In this document: positions 9,089-17,138 of the stretch, piece by piece
Layout of the letters: the number at the start of each line of letters is the position of its first letter
How positions within the stretch are numbered: the stretch's first letter is position 1
From: an uncultured Erysipelotrichaceae bacterium
Lineage (GTDB): Bacteria; Bacillota_I; Bacilli_A; RF39; UBA660
Assembly: GCA_902761685.1 (NCBI GenBank)
Contig: CACWLI010000008.1
Location: 1-64,000, forward strand
Length of the DNA stretch: 64,000 nucleotides
Direction: 5' to 3'
Program-made: the position numbers and the translations under genes
The notes under the pieces: generated by a model
The model's database searches: none
Seen by the model: only the letters and a program-made list of their open reading frames with translations
What the model was told of the DNA's origin: nothing

Positions 9089-10504
9089 ATGAAAAAGCCA
9101 AATATGAATGAAGCTAGAAAAAGAAAAAATAGTGAGATTAATTATACAACATATAAAGAAACTAATGAAAAGTTTGGAAAAAATAAAAAGTATTATGTAA
9201 GAACATATGGCTGTCAAATGAATGAACATGATTCAGAAAAAATATGTGGAATGCTAGAAAGTGTTGGATTTAAATCATGTGATGATATTAATAAGGCTGA
9301 TATTGTTATATTAAATACATGTGCTATTAGAGAGAACGCACATGATAAAGTGTTTGGCTTTTTAGGTGTTTTAAAGCATATAAAGGATACTACTAATCCT
9401 AATCTATTAGTTGGTATTTGTGGATGTATGGCACAAGAAGAAGTAGTTGTTAATGAAATACTTAAAAAATATAGATATGTAGATTTTGTTTGTGGAACTC
9501 ATAATTTAGATAATTTACTAACAATTATAAATAATAAAATAGAGACAAATAATCAACAAATAGAAGTACTAAGTTATGAAGGTGATGTTGTAGAGAATAT
9601 ACCAGTTATTAGAGAAAGCGAATATAGTGCATGGGTTGACATCATATATGGTTGTGATAAATTTTGTACATATTGTATTGTTCCATATACTAGGGGTAGT
9701 CAAAGGAGTAGAAAAAAAGAAGATATTATTGATGAAGTTAAAAAATTAAAAAAATCAGGATATAAAGAGATAACTCTTCTTGGACAAAATGTTAATGCTT
9801 ATGGAAAAGATTTGTATAAAGATTATAATTTAGCAAATTTACTTAAAGATGTTGGAGATACTGGAATAGAAAGAATAAGATTTGTTACATCTCATCCATG
9901 GGATTTTACAGAAGAGATGGTTGATGTTATTGCAAAATACGATAATATTATGCCTTATATTCATTTACCATTACAATCTGGAAGTAATAGAGTTTTAAAA
10001 CTTATGAATAGGAGATATACTAAGGAAGAGTATTTAAAACTATATAATAGTATTAGAAAGAAAGTTAAAAATTCTAGTATTACAACTGATATAATAGTTG
10101 GATTTCCTGGTGAAACAGAAGAAGATTTTAACGATACATTAGATTTAGTTAAAAAATGTAAATTTGACGGAGCATTTACATTTGCATTTTCTCCTCGTGA
10201 AAATACACCAGCTGCTTTGATGAAAGAAACTGTTAGTGAAGAAGTTAAAATGGATAGGCTTCATAGATTAAATGAGATAGTTAATAAATATAGTAATGAA
10301 TCAAATCAAAAAATGAAGGATACAGTTGTTAAATGCTTAGTTACATCATTATCTGATAAAGATAAAAATAAGGTATGTGGATATACTGAAAATATGAAAC
10401 TTGTTAATATTGAAGGAGACAAATCTTTAATAGGAAAAATAGTAAATGTAAAGATTACAGATGCTAAAAGTTTTTCATTGGATGGAAAATATATAGAAGA
10501 GTAG
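9089..10504 (+). CDS. miaB: MiaB, tRNA-2-methylthio-N6-isopentenyladenosine synthase
   Basis: MiaB is a radical-SAM methylthiotransferase that adds a methylthio group to i6A37 in tRNAs reading codons that begin with U. The N-terminal UPF0004 domain (YYVRTYGCQMNEHDSE, then NTCAIRE and ICGCMAQEE) carries the three cysteines of the auxiliary 4Fe-4S cluster. The radical-SAM motif CDKFCTYC is near residue 189, followed by GSQRSR and the C-terminal TRAM domain. Length is normal. I chose ATG 9089 because GGAG lies nine bases before it and the predicted transcript starts near 9075; ATG 9074 and 9083 are less likely. Confidence 0.95.
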   Translation: MKKPNMNEARKRKNSEINYTTYKETNEKFGKNKKYYVRTYGCQMNEHDSEKICGMLESVGFKSCDDINKADIVILNTCAIRENAHDKVFGFLGVLKHIKDTTNPNLLVGICGCMAQEEVVVNEILKKYRYVDFVCGTHNLDNLLTIINNKIETNNQQIEVLSYEGDVVENIPVIRESEYSAWVDIIYGCDKFCTYCIVPYTRGSQRSRKKEDIIDEVKKLKKSGYKEITLLGQNVNAYGKDLYKDYNLANLLKDVGDTGIERIRFVTSHPWDFTEEMVDVIAKYDNIMPYIHLPLQSGSNRVLKLMNRRYTKEEYLKLYNSIRKKVKNSSITTDIIVGFPGETEEDFNDTLDLVKKCKFDGAFTFAFSPRENTPAALMKETVSEEVKMDRLHRLNEIVNKYSNESNQKMKDTVVKCLVTSLSDKDKNKVCGYTENMKLVNIEGDKSLIGKIVNVKITDAKSFSLDGKYIEE

Positions 10505-10521
10505 AAATATTCTTCTTTTTT
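10495..10521 (+). terminator. Terminator after miaB
   Basis: A six-base stem (10495-10500 with 10511-10516) overlaps the miaB stop and is followed by a run of T. The stem is short, so strength is uncertain. Confidence 0.5.
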
Positions 10522-10528
10522 CATTTAA

Positions 10529-10557
10529 TTGACATTTATTTGATAAAACATTATATT
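10529..10557 (+). promoter_or_regulatory. Sigma-A-type promoter of the HAD phosphatase-priA-fmt operon
   Basis: A perfect TTGACA (10529-10534) and TATATT (10552-10557) are spaced 17 bases apart. The start codon is 20 bases downstream of the -10 box. Confidence 0.8.
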
Positions 10558-10576
10558 ATTAATAAGAGGTAATATT

Positions 10577-11095
10577 ATGAAAAGGTTATATATTGATTTT
10601 GATGGTGTAGTAATGGATACAATTCCACTATTATATAATGAATTAGAAAAGAATGGTGTTTCTTTAGGTAATGAAGAAAAAATAGCAGAAACATTTAGAA
10701 ATTTCGATTTTAATACAATAATAAAAGATAAAAATATTTTAAATGATTCTATTGAATGCATTAAAAAATTAATAGAAAGTAAGAGATTTGAAATATCTTT
10801 TTTATCACATGTAAATTCATTAGAAGAAGGTATTGTAAAAATTAAGTATTTAAGGAAACATTTCAAAGATAATATTACTATAATTATAGTGCCTAAAGTT
10901 ATCTCAAAACCTAAAATGGTTCACAGTGAAGGTGCAATTCTTGTTGATGACTTTTCTGGTAATCTTAAAGAATGGAGTGAAGCTGGTGGAATTTCAGTTA
11001 GATTTTCTAAAGAATTGGAGTCTAAAGGTTATCCAGTTATAAATAGACTTGATTCTTTACTTGATATATTTGATGAAAACGGAGAATTGAAATAA
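10577..11095 (+). CDS. HAD-superfamily 5'(3')-deoxyribonucleotidase-like phosphatase
   Basis: This 172-residue protein begins MKRLYIDFDGVVMDT, the HAD motif I with both catalytic aspartates (D7 and D9). A VDDFSGNLKEWSEAGG segment near residue 127 is the acidic motif IV, and a small cap lies between. The size and the short-cap pattern fit the 5'(3')-deoxyribonucleotidase (NT5C) group, which dephosphorylates deoxynucleoside monophosphates. The substrate cannot be fixed from sequence. A GAGGT site precedes the start. It is first in an apparent operon with priA and fmt. Confidence 0.75.
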   Translation: MKRLYIDFDGVVMDTIPLLYNELEKNGVSLGNEEKIAETFRNFDFNTIIKDKNILNDSIECIKKLIESKRFEISFLSHVNSLEEGIVKIKYLRKHFKDNITIIIVPKVISKPKMVHSEGAILVDDFSGNLKEWSEAGGISVRFSKELESKGYPVINRLDSLLDIFDENGELK

Positions 11096-11098
11096 AAT

Positions 11099-13255
11099 AT
11101 GCTTGCTAGTGTTGTAATTGAATATTCTGTTAAATCATTAAATAAAGTATTTGATTATATTGTTCCTGATGATATAAAAGATGTTATTAAAGTTGGTCAT
11201 AAAGTAATAGTTCCTTTTGCTTCTCGTGAAGTAGAAGGTTTTGTTTTAAAAATTCATAATAATTATGATGAATCTTTAGAATATAGAACTATAATTAAAA
11301 TTCAAGATAATGATTTTTATTTAAATAATGAATTACTCAAATTAGGAAAATATATGAGTAACTCTTTGTTATGTAATTTAATAAGTTGTTATCAAGTAAT
11401 GTTACCAAAAGCACTTAAAGCATCTATAAAAACAAACATTAATAAAAAATATATAACTAAGGTTAAAATAAATAGTGAAGTAGACATAGAAGAGTATAAA
11501 AATACTCATAAAAATGCTAAAAAAGAAATAGAAGTTTTAAATAAAATTGGAAGTGATGAGTTACTTAAGAGTGATGTAGCTTGTGCTTCTTTAAATGCTT
11601 TGATTAAGAAAGATATAATTGTTGAAATAAAGTATGAAACTAATAGAGAAGTATCTTTTGAAAAGGAAGATAATAAACAAATAGAATTAACAGATAATCA
11701 AAAAAGAGCAGTTAATGAAATTTTAAATAGTAAAGATAGTAAATACTTATTATATGGTGTTACAGGTAGCGGAAAAACAGAAGTATATATTGAACTTATT
11801 AGAAATTGTTTATCTATTAATAAAACAGCGATTGTTTTAGTTCCAGAAATATCATTAACTCCTCAAATAGTTTCTAGATTTAAGGCAGTGTTTGGAGATA
11901 ATGTTGCAGTTTTTCATAGTTCTTTAAGCGAAGGAGAAAAATATGATGAATATAGAAGAATTATGAAGGGGGAGGTGTCACTAGTAGTTGGGGCTAGAAG
12001 TGCAGTTTTTTCACCATTAAAAAATATAGGATTAATAATTGTTGATGAATGTCAAAGTTCAACATATAAGCAAGAAAATACACCAAAATATAATGCAATA
12101 GATATTGCATACAAAAGAGCAGAATATAATGATGCAAAAGTAATTTTAGGAAGTGCAACTCCTGCCTTAGAAGAGTATGCAAGAGGTAAAAAAGGTATTT
12201 TGCATTTAATTAATTTAACTGATAGAATTAGTGGCAGATTTCCAGATATTGAAATAGTTGATATGGAAAAAGAAGCTAAAAAACATAATTATATTATAAG
12301 TAGTAAATTAGATATTGAAATAAATAAAGCATTATCTAAAAGAGAACAAGTTATTTTATTGTTAAATAGGAGGGGTTATTCTACTTTTTTGTCTTGTACT
12401 AATTGTGGTTATGTTTATAAATGTCCTAATTGTGATATTTCATTAATTTATCATAAGAGTAGTAATTCTTATTCTTGTCATTATTGTGGATATAGAATAA
12501 ATAAGAGCGATAATTGTCCAAATTGTCATGAAGATGCAATTAAAGATCTTGGTCTTGGAACTGAGAAATTAGAAAGTATTATTGAAAAAAAATATAATAC
12601 AAAAGTTTTAAGAATGGATGCAGATACTACAAGTACTAAAAATGCTCATCAAAAATTAATTAAAGAATTTAGTAGTGGTAATTATAATGTATTAGTTGGG
12701 ACTCAAATGATATCTAAAGGACTTAATTTTGAAAATGTTAGTTTAGTAGGAATAATTAATCCAGATGCTAGTTTAGCTTTACCAGATTTTAGAAGTAGTG
12801 AAAGAACATATGAGTTATTAAGTCAAACAGCTGGAAGGGTTGGAAGATTTAATTTGCCTGGAAAAGTAATAATTCAAACATATAATCCAAATAATTATGT
12901 TTATAAAAGTGTAATTAAAAATGATTATAATGCTTTCTTTAATTATGAAATGAATATAAGAAAAGAATTAAAATATCCTCCATATTATTATATTTGTAAT
13001 ATATTAATTACTAGTGAAGATTTTAATATTGCTGGTGATGGAGCTAATAAAATAAAAAAATATTTAGATAGTGTACTTAATGAAGAATATATAGTACTTG
13101 GTCCTAGTGTTTCAAGTATTTTAAAACTAAAAAATAAGTATAGATTTAATATAATGATTAAATATAAAAAAACTGAAGAATTATATAAAGCATTAACAGA
13201 AGTTAATAATATAAATATCAAGAATGTAAATGTTGATATTAGTTTAAATATTTAA
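11099..13255 (+). CDS. priA: PriA, primosomal replication restart helicase
   Basis: PriA rebuilds replication forks away from oriC by binding forked DNA and loading the primosome. The N-terminal DNA-binding domain (LASVVIEYSVKSLNKVFDY), P-loop GVTGSGKTE (about residue 220), GSATP motif III, and eight cysteines of two zinc sites (about 432-476, starting CTNCGYVYKCPNC) are all visible. The helicase C domain has VGTQMISKGL and QTAGRVGR. The Walker B box reads DECQ (316-319) instead of the usual DEEH. Length is normal. It begins three bases after the preceding stop with little ribosome-binding sequence, so it probably depends on translational coupling. Confidence 0.95.
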   Translation: MLASVVIEYSVKSLNKVFDYIVPDDIKDVIKVGHKVIVPFASREVEGFVLKIHNNYDESLEYRTIIKIQDNDFYLNNELLKLGKYMSNSLLCNLISCYQVMLPKALKASIKTNINKKYITKVKINSEVDIEEYKNTHKNAKKEIEVLNKIGSDELLKSDVACASLNALIKKDIIVEIKYETNREVSFEKEDNKQIELTDNQKRAVNEILNSKDSKYLLYGVTGSGKTEVYIELIRNCLSINKTAIVLVPEISLTPQIVSRFKAVFGDNVAVFHSSLSEGEKYDEYRRIMKGEVSLVVGARSAVFSPLKNIGLIIVDECQSSTYKQENTPKYNAIDIAYKRAEYNDAKVILGSATPALEEYARGKKGILHLINLTDRISGRFPDIEIVDMEKEAKKHNYIISSKLDIEINKALSKREQVILLLNRRGYSTFLSCTNCGYVYKCPNCDISLIYHKSSNSYSCHYCGYRINKSDNCPNCHEDAIKDLGLGTEKLESIIEKKYNTKVLRMDADTTSTKNAHQKLIKEFSSGNYNVLVGTQMISKGLNFENVSLVGIINPDASLALPDFRSSERTYELLSQTAGRVGRFNLPGKVIIQTYNPNNYVYKSVIKNDYNAFFNYEMNIRKELKYPPYYYICNILITSEDFNIAGDGANKIKKYLDSVLNEEYIVLGPSVSSILKLKNKYRFNIMIKYKKTEELYKALTEVNNINIKNVNVDISLNI

Positions 13256-13276
13256 TATAATTTAGGTGGTGAAAAT

Positions 13277-14209
13277 ATGAAAGGTAAAAGAGTAGTTTTT
13301 ATGGGAACTCCTGAATTTAGTGTTCCTATTTTAGAAATGTTAATAGAAGAAACAAATGTTGTTTTAGTGGTTAGTCAACCAGATAGTTTTGTTGGAAGAC
13401 ATCATGAGTTAAAGTATCCACCAGTTAAAGAAGTAGCTGTTAAAAATAATATTGATGTATTTCAACCAAATAAGATAAGGGAAGAATACGAAAAAATATT
13501 AGAGTATAAACCTGATATTATAATAACTTGTGCATATGGCCAAATAATTCCAAGTATATTACTTGACACTCCTGAATATAAAGCGGTTAATGTACATGCA
13601 TCATTATTACCTAAATTAAGGGGTGGTAGTCCTCTTCATAGATGTTTAATTGATGATTATAAAGAAACAGGTGTAACAATTATGTATATGGCACCTGGGA
13701 TGGATGATGGAGATATTATTAAACAAGAGGCTATAAAAATAACAGATGAAGATAATGTTGGAACTATTCATGATAAGTTGAGTATATTAGGAAGAGATTT
13801 ACTATTAAAAACATTACCATCTATATTTAATAAAACTAATGATAGAATAAAACAAGATGAAAAAGAAGTTACATTTGCTTACAATATAAAAAGAGAAGAA
13901 GAAAAAATTGATTTTAATAAAACAGCTCGTGAAGTATTTAATCAAATTAGAGGATTATATCCATTTCCAACTTCTTATGCAACTTTGAACGGAGAAGTAA
14001 TAAAGATTTGTGAAAGTAAAATAGGAAAAGAAGTAAGTGGAGAAATAGGACAAATAACAAATATTTATGGTGATGGTATTGGAGTTAAATGTAGTGATAA
14101 AGAAATAATAATTACAAGATTAAAACCAAGCGGAAAAAAAGAAATGAATGTAAAAGATTATTTAAATGGAAAAAGGAATGAAAAGTTATTGGGTGAGAAA
14201 TTATGTTAG
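13277..14209 (+). CDS. fmt: Fmt, methionyl-tRNA formyltransferase
   Basis: Fmt formylates the initiator Met-tRNA using 10-formyltetrahydrofolate. The start KRVVFMGTPEFSVPILE, the catalytic region VNVHASLLPKLRGGSP (about residues 107-122) and GVTIMYMAPGMDDGDII (about 132-148) match the family, followed by the C-terminal OB domain (FNQIRGLYPFP onwards). Length of 310 residues is usual. GGTGG precedes the ATG. In many Firmicutes the order is priA-def-fmt-rsmB. Here def (peptide deformylase) is absent from this position and must lie elsewhere if present. Confidence 0.97.
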   Translation: MKGKRVVFMGTPEFSVPILEMLIEETNVVLVVSQPDSFVGRHHELKYPPVKEVAVKNNIDVFQPNKIREEYEKILEYKPDIIITCAYGQIIPSILLDTPEYKAVNVHASLLPKLRGGSPLHRCLIDDYKETGVTIMYMAPGMDDGDIIKQEAIKITDEDNVGTIHDKLSILGRDLLLKTLPSIFNKTNDRIKQDEKEVTFAYNIKREEEKIDFNKTAREVFNQIRGLYPFPTSYATLNGEVIKICESKIGKEVSGEIGQITNIYGDGIGVKCSDKEIIITRLKPSGKKEMNVKDYLNGKRNEKLLGEKLC

Positions 14210-14928
14210 ATGAAGAAAATGGTATTAATACAAACACTTTGAAATTAATAGGTAGCTTAATTGTTGTGTTTTTTATGCTTGTTTTCATAATAACTGCTCC
14301 AAGTAAAGGCGAAAAAAAAGAAAATGATATTGAAACTGGTGAAGTAAATAAGGAAGATATATTACTGCTATTTAATCAAATTGAAAATAATTATGCATTA
14401 ACTATAACCCAAACAGTAAATGACGAAACTAAAACATTAGAATTTTTAACTAACTCTAGAGTAAATCTTTATGAGGGAGATATGCTTGATAGAGACGGTT
14501 ATTTATATTATGATGGTAAATTATTCTATATTGATTCAGATAATTATAAAATAGTTAAAACAGATAAACAATATGATTTTATAAATGACCCATATTATGA
14601 TTTGAATATGATTAAGAGAATAGTAAATTATTGTGAATTTAGTTATGAAAATGAAGTAAAAGCAAATTGTAAAATGAAATTAAGTGAATATTTTAAAGAA
14701 TATAATGAAAAATATAATACAAATTATAATGTAGATGATGATAAAGAATTAAATATTGTTGTAGTTCATTACTCTAATAAAATTGAAAAAGTAATTATTG
14801 ACTATTCTGATATAAATAAAATTATTAAAGATAGTGATGATGAAGTATCTTATGGAATAAGATTTGATGATTATGATGATAATACGATACAAGAAATTTT
14901 TAATAAATATAAAACAGAAATAGAATAA
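14203..14928 (+). CDS. Single-pass membrane protein with extracellular domain
   Basis: The 241-residue protein has one hydrophobic segment (about residues 16-34, LIGSLIVVFFMLVFIITAP) after a short charged N-terminus. The remaining ~205 residues are charged, acidic and Tyr/Asn-rich, and probably lie outside the cell. No known domain is apparent. It overlaps the end of fmt by seven bases (TTATGTTAG), so its translation is coupled to fmt. No lipobox is present. Function unknown. Confidence 0.7.
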   Translation: MLDEENGINTNTLKLIGSLIVVFFMLVFIITAPSKGEKKENDIETGEVNKEDILLLFNQIENNYALTITQTVNDETKTLEFLTNSRVNLYEGDMLDRDGYLYYDGKLFYIDSDNYKIVKTDKQYDFINDPYYDLNMIKRIVNYCEFSYENEVKANCKMKLSEYFKEYNEKYNTNYNVDDDKELNIVVVHYSNKIEKVIIDYSDINKIIKDSDDEVSYGIRFDDYDDNTIQEIFNKYKTEIE

Positions 14929-14929
14929 T

Positions 14930-14948
14930 AAATCTAGTTTTGTCGAAT
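14930..14948. repeat. Copy 1 of a 19-bp exact repeat with a TGTCGAA core
   Basis: The same 19 bases occur at 32346-32364. The core heptamer at 14941-14947 matches the Spo0A-box consensus. This copy lies 48 bases upstream of a 27-codon ORF. Function is not shown; chance repetition is possible in so AT-rich a sequence. Confidence 0.45.
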
Positions 14949-14996
14949 TTAATGATTTATATCTTTAAAAGTATTAATATTACTTATGGAGGTGTA

Positions 14997-15080
14997 ATGA
15001 AAGAAAATATAAATAGAAAATTTAAAGAATTTGATGAAATATTAAAAAAGAGTATTATTAATTATGAGAGCAAATTTTAG
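14997..15080 (+). CDS. Possible 27-residue small protein
   Basis: This short ORF has a near-perfect ribosome-binding site (GGAGGTG, 14988-14994) just before its ATG. It encodes a very charged, Lys/Glu/Asn-rich helical peptide with no membrane segment. Its last codons and stop lie inside a terminator hairpin, so the transcript would be about 100 nt, ending at the ORF. It is absent from standard long-ORF lists. It may be a real small protein or a regulatory RNA with a leader peptide. No homologue is recognised. Confidence 0.5.
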   Translation: MKENINRKFKEFDEILKKSIINYESKF

Positions 15081-15095
15081 AGGTTTGCTCTTTTA
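15068..15095 (+). terminator. Terminator overlapping the small ORF
   Basis: Seven-base arms GAGCAAA (15068-15074) and TTTGCTC (15084-15090) are followed by TTTTA. Confidence 0.75.
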
Positions 15096-15125
15096 TTGAC
15101 TTTGATATAGTATTTGTCGTATAAT
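15096..15125 (+). promoter_or_regulatory. Promoter of gpsB (and probably rnpB)
   Basis: TTGACT (15096-15101) and TATAAT (15120-15125) have an 18-base spacer, placed 25 bases before the gpsB start. Confidence 0.75.
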
Positions 15126-15150
15126 TAGACTGGAAGAGAGGCTAAAAAAG

Positions 15151-15465
15151 ATGTATGAAGATAAAAGATTTCTAACTGCTAGGGAAATACTAGAAAAGGA
15201 TTTTAAAATAGATGCTAGAGGTTATAGACCACAAGAAGTTGATCAGTTTCTTGATTTGATTATAAAAGATTATGTTGATTTTGAGGCAACTACTAAAAGA
15301 TTAGTTACTGAAATAAAAACATTAGAATCAGATAATGCTAAATTGAAAGCAGAAATTAGAAACTTGAAGGAATCATTAGATATAGCTGGCTCTAATAAAG
15401 GTGTTACTAATGTTGATTTATTGAAGAGAATTAGTGACTTAGAAAAAGTTGTTTATGGTGAATAA
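15151..15465 (+). CDS. gpsB: GpsB, DivIVA-family cell-division regulator
   Basis: GpsB shuttles the cell-wall synthases between side wall and septum. The N-terminal DivIVA lipid-binding motif (LTAREILEKDFKIDARGYRPQEVDQFLD, about residues 8-35) is clear, followed by a coiled coil (about 40-70) and a short C-terminal trimerisation helix. The length of 104 residues distinguishes it from full DivIVA. As in Bacillus subtilis, the RNase P RNA gene lies immediately downstream. Here the RNA probably begins at or within the gpsB stop codon. Confidence 0.95.
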   Translation: MYEDKRFLTAREILEKDFKIDARGYRPQEVDQFLDLIIKDYVDFEATTKRLVTEIKTLESDNAKLKAEIRNLKESLDIAGSNKGVTNVDLLKRISDLEKVVYGE

Positions 15466-15815
15466 TTCTTTAGACAAACGCTGCATATTATTATGTAGAG
15501 GAAAGTCCATGCTCACTCATCCTGGAATGGATGGTAATGTTCGTGCTAAGGGAAAAAATAACCTTAGGTAATATAGAAATATATTAACGGCTTCGAAATA
15601 ATCAAGAACTGATTAAAGTAGATATAAAAGTGCCATAGAGACGAGATTATTAGGAATAATAATTGTGGAACGAGGTAAACCCCGCGAGTGAGAAACCCAA
15701 ATTTGGTAGGGGAACTCTTACGAATGAATTAATAAAGGAGTAAGGGAATGAGAAATCATTAGATAAATGTTTGTCACCTTTTTAAGGTACAGAACATGGC
15801 TTATTAAGAATTATT
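15463..15815 (+). ncRNA. rnpB: RNase P RNA, bacterial class B type
   Basis: This is the catalytic RNA of RNase P, which matures tRNA 5' ends. Diagnostic segments are GAGGAAAGTCCATGCTC (from 15498), the GTGGAACGAGGTAAACCCC region (from 15665) and the L15 GGT loop in AAACCCAAATTTGGTAGGGG (from 15694) that pairs with tRNA CCA. A 3' region near 15791-15800 (AGAACATGGC) is also typical. Ten bases at 15461-15470 are exactly complementary to 15806-15815, forming the closing P1 helix and setting the ends to within a few bases. The position after gpsB is conserved in Bacilli. Confidence 0.95.
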
Positions 15816-15838
15816 TATTTTTTATAGGAGATTTAAAC

Positions 15839-16327
15839 ATGAAAGAAATAGGCGAGAGTTTTAGACAGGCTAGAGAAACTATTGGTATTTCTAAAACTGA
15901 AGTAATAAAAGATTTAGAAATTACAGAAAGCCAACTTGATAATTTAGAAGATGGAAATATAAATGCATTTAAAGATGTTTTTTTTCTTAAAGAAACAATT
16001 AAAAAGTATGCTAAATATTTAAATTTAGATGAAGACGATATCATGGATACATTTAATGATTTTATGTTTGGATATACTTCAAGAATACCAGTAGAGGATA
16101 TATTAGAACAAACTAGAGAAATAAAAATATTAGAACGTCAAAATGATGAAAATAAAATTGTTTCACCATATACATTAAAGAGAAAAAATACTAATAATAT
16201 AAAATATATTTTTATTTATATTTTTTCTGTTATTATACTTGCTATAATTGTAATTCTTATTGTAAAATATGTTACAGATAAACAAATAGATAATAAGAGT
16301 TATGTACAAGTTGAGGAAAGGATGTAG
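15839..16327 (+). CDS. rodZ: RodZ/YmfM-like HTH membrane protein, short form
   Basis: RodZ links the MreB cytoskeleton to the elongation machinery. The N-terminal helix-turn-helix (IGESFRQARETIGISKTEVIKDLEITESQLDNLEDG, about 3-40) matches the RodZ HTH_25 domain, and one membrane segment is at about 123-146. Only some 15 residues follow it, so the usual extracellular domain is missing. The neighbours pgsA and recA match the ymfM-pgsA-recA order of Bacilli. Start chosen at 15839, with TAGGAG nine bases upstream; an in-frame extension to 15767 would lie inside rnpB. Confidence 0.8.
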   Translation: MKEIGESFRQARETIGISKTEVIKDLEITESQLDNLEDGNINAFKDVFFLKETIKKYAKYLNLDEDDIMDTFNDFMFGYTSRIPVEDILEQTREIKILERQNDENKIVSPYTLKRKNTNNIKYIFIYIFSVIILAIIVILIVKYVTDKQIDNKSYVQVEERM

Positions 16328-16332
16328 TAGTA

Positions 16333-16923
16333 ATGAATGTACCAAATAAAATAACTATTTGTAGAATTATTTTATCGGTTCTACTTATTGTGTTGTTAAT
16401 TTTTCCATTAAATAGACTAGGATTAAATTTTCCAGAAATATCTATTAATGAAACAATAATAATAGAAAGTAAATACTTAATATGTGGAATATTATTTTTG
16501 ATAGCATCAGTGACTGACTTTTTGGATGGATATTTAGCAAGAAAATATAATTTAGTAACTGATTTTGGTAAAGTGCTAGATGCTATTGCTGATAAGTTAC
16601 TTGTAAATGGAGTGTTAGTAGTACTTGCAACAGAAGGAACTATTCCTGTAATTATTCCAGTTGTAATTGTTTCAAGAGATATTATCGTTGATTCTATTAA
16701 AATGGTGGCAGGTCAAAAAAATGGAGCAGTTGCTGCTTCAAATACAGGAAAAGTTAAAACTGTATTTATGTTAGTTGGAATTACATTATTGTTATTTTAT
16801 AATTTGCCATTTTCATTATTTAACATATATCCTGCTAGAGTATTAATAATGATAGCTACAGTTTTATCTGTAATTAGTGGAATAGAGTATTATACTAAAA
16901 ATAAAAAATATTTAACAAAATAA
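16333..16923 (+). CDS. pgsA: PgsA, CDP-diacylglycerol-glycerol-3-phosphate phosphatidyltransferase
   Basis: PgsA makes phosphatidylglycerol phosphate, the precursor of phosphatidylglycerol and lipoteichoic acid anchors. The CDP-alcohol phosphotransferase signature D-G-x2-A-R-x8-G-x3-D-x3-D is intact (about residues 65-87: DGYLARKY then DFGKVLDAIADK). The multi-pass membrane pattern and length (196 aa) are normal. It starts five bases after rodZ and is followed by a terminator. Confidence 0.93.
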   Translation: MNVPNKITICRIILSVLLIVLLIFPLNRLGLNFPEISINETIIIESKYLICGILFLIASVTDFLDGYLARKYNLVTDFGKVLDAIADKLLVNGVLVVLATEGTIPVIIPVVIVSRDIIVDSIKMVAGQKNGAVAASNTGKVKTVFMLVGITLLLFYNLPFSLFNIYPARVLIMIATVLSVISGIEYYTKNKKYLTK

Positions 16924-16943
16924 AGCAGTTGTACTGCTTTTTT
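16923..16943 (+). terminator. Terminator after pgsA
   Basis: AAGCAGT and ACTGCTT arms (16923-16929, 16933-16939) have a three-base loop and a T tail. Confidence 0.8.
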
Positions 16944-17061
16944 AATTTATAGTAAAAATTAAAATTCTATTTCTATATCAATTAAAAAAATAATTATTAA
17001 TATCTATTTTTATGAATAATTTATTTATTAAATTAATTAAGAAAGAATAATTTAAAAATAA

Positions 17062-17077
17062 ACAAACAAAAGTTTGT
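17062..17077. promoter_or_regulatory. Possible LexA (SOS) operator upstream of recA
   Basis: The palindrome ACAAAC-N4-GTTTGT has the exact half-site spacing of the Gram-positive SOS box (CGAAC-N4-GTTCG) with A in place of G/C at outer positions. It lies about ten bases before the recA -35 box. No second copy was found upstream of uvrB. Confidence 0.5.
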
Positions 17078-17086
17078 AAAAAGTTA

Positions 17087-17115
17087 TTGACAAAGATTTT
17101 TTTTTAGTTTACAAT
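17087..17115 (+). promoter_or_regulatory. Promoter of recA
   Basis: TTGACA (17087-17092) and TACAAT (17110-17115) are separated by 17 bases; the recA ATG is 23 bases downstream. Confidence 0.8.
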
Positions 17116-17138
17116 TAGATTATTGAAGGAGAATACTT

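Noticed and set aside
15767..15838. Upstream extension of rodZ
   Set aside because: It lies inside the 3' part of RNase P RNA; the ATG at 15839 has a good ribosome site.
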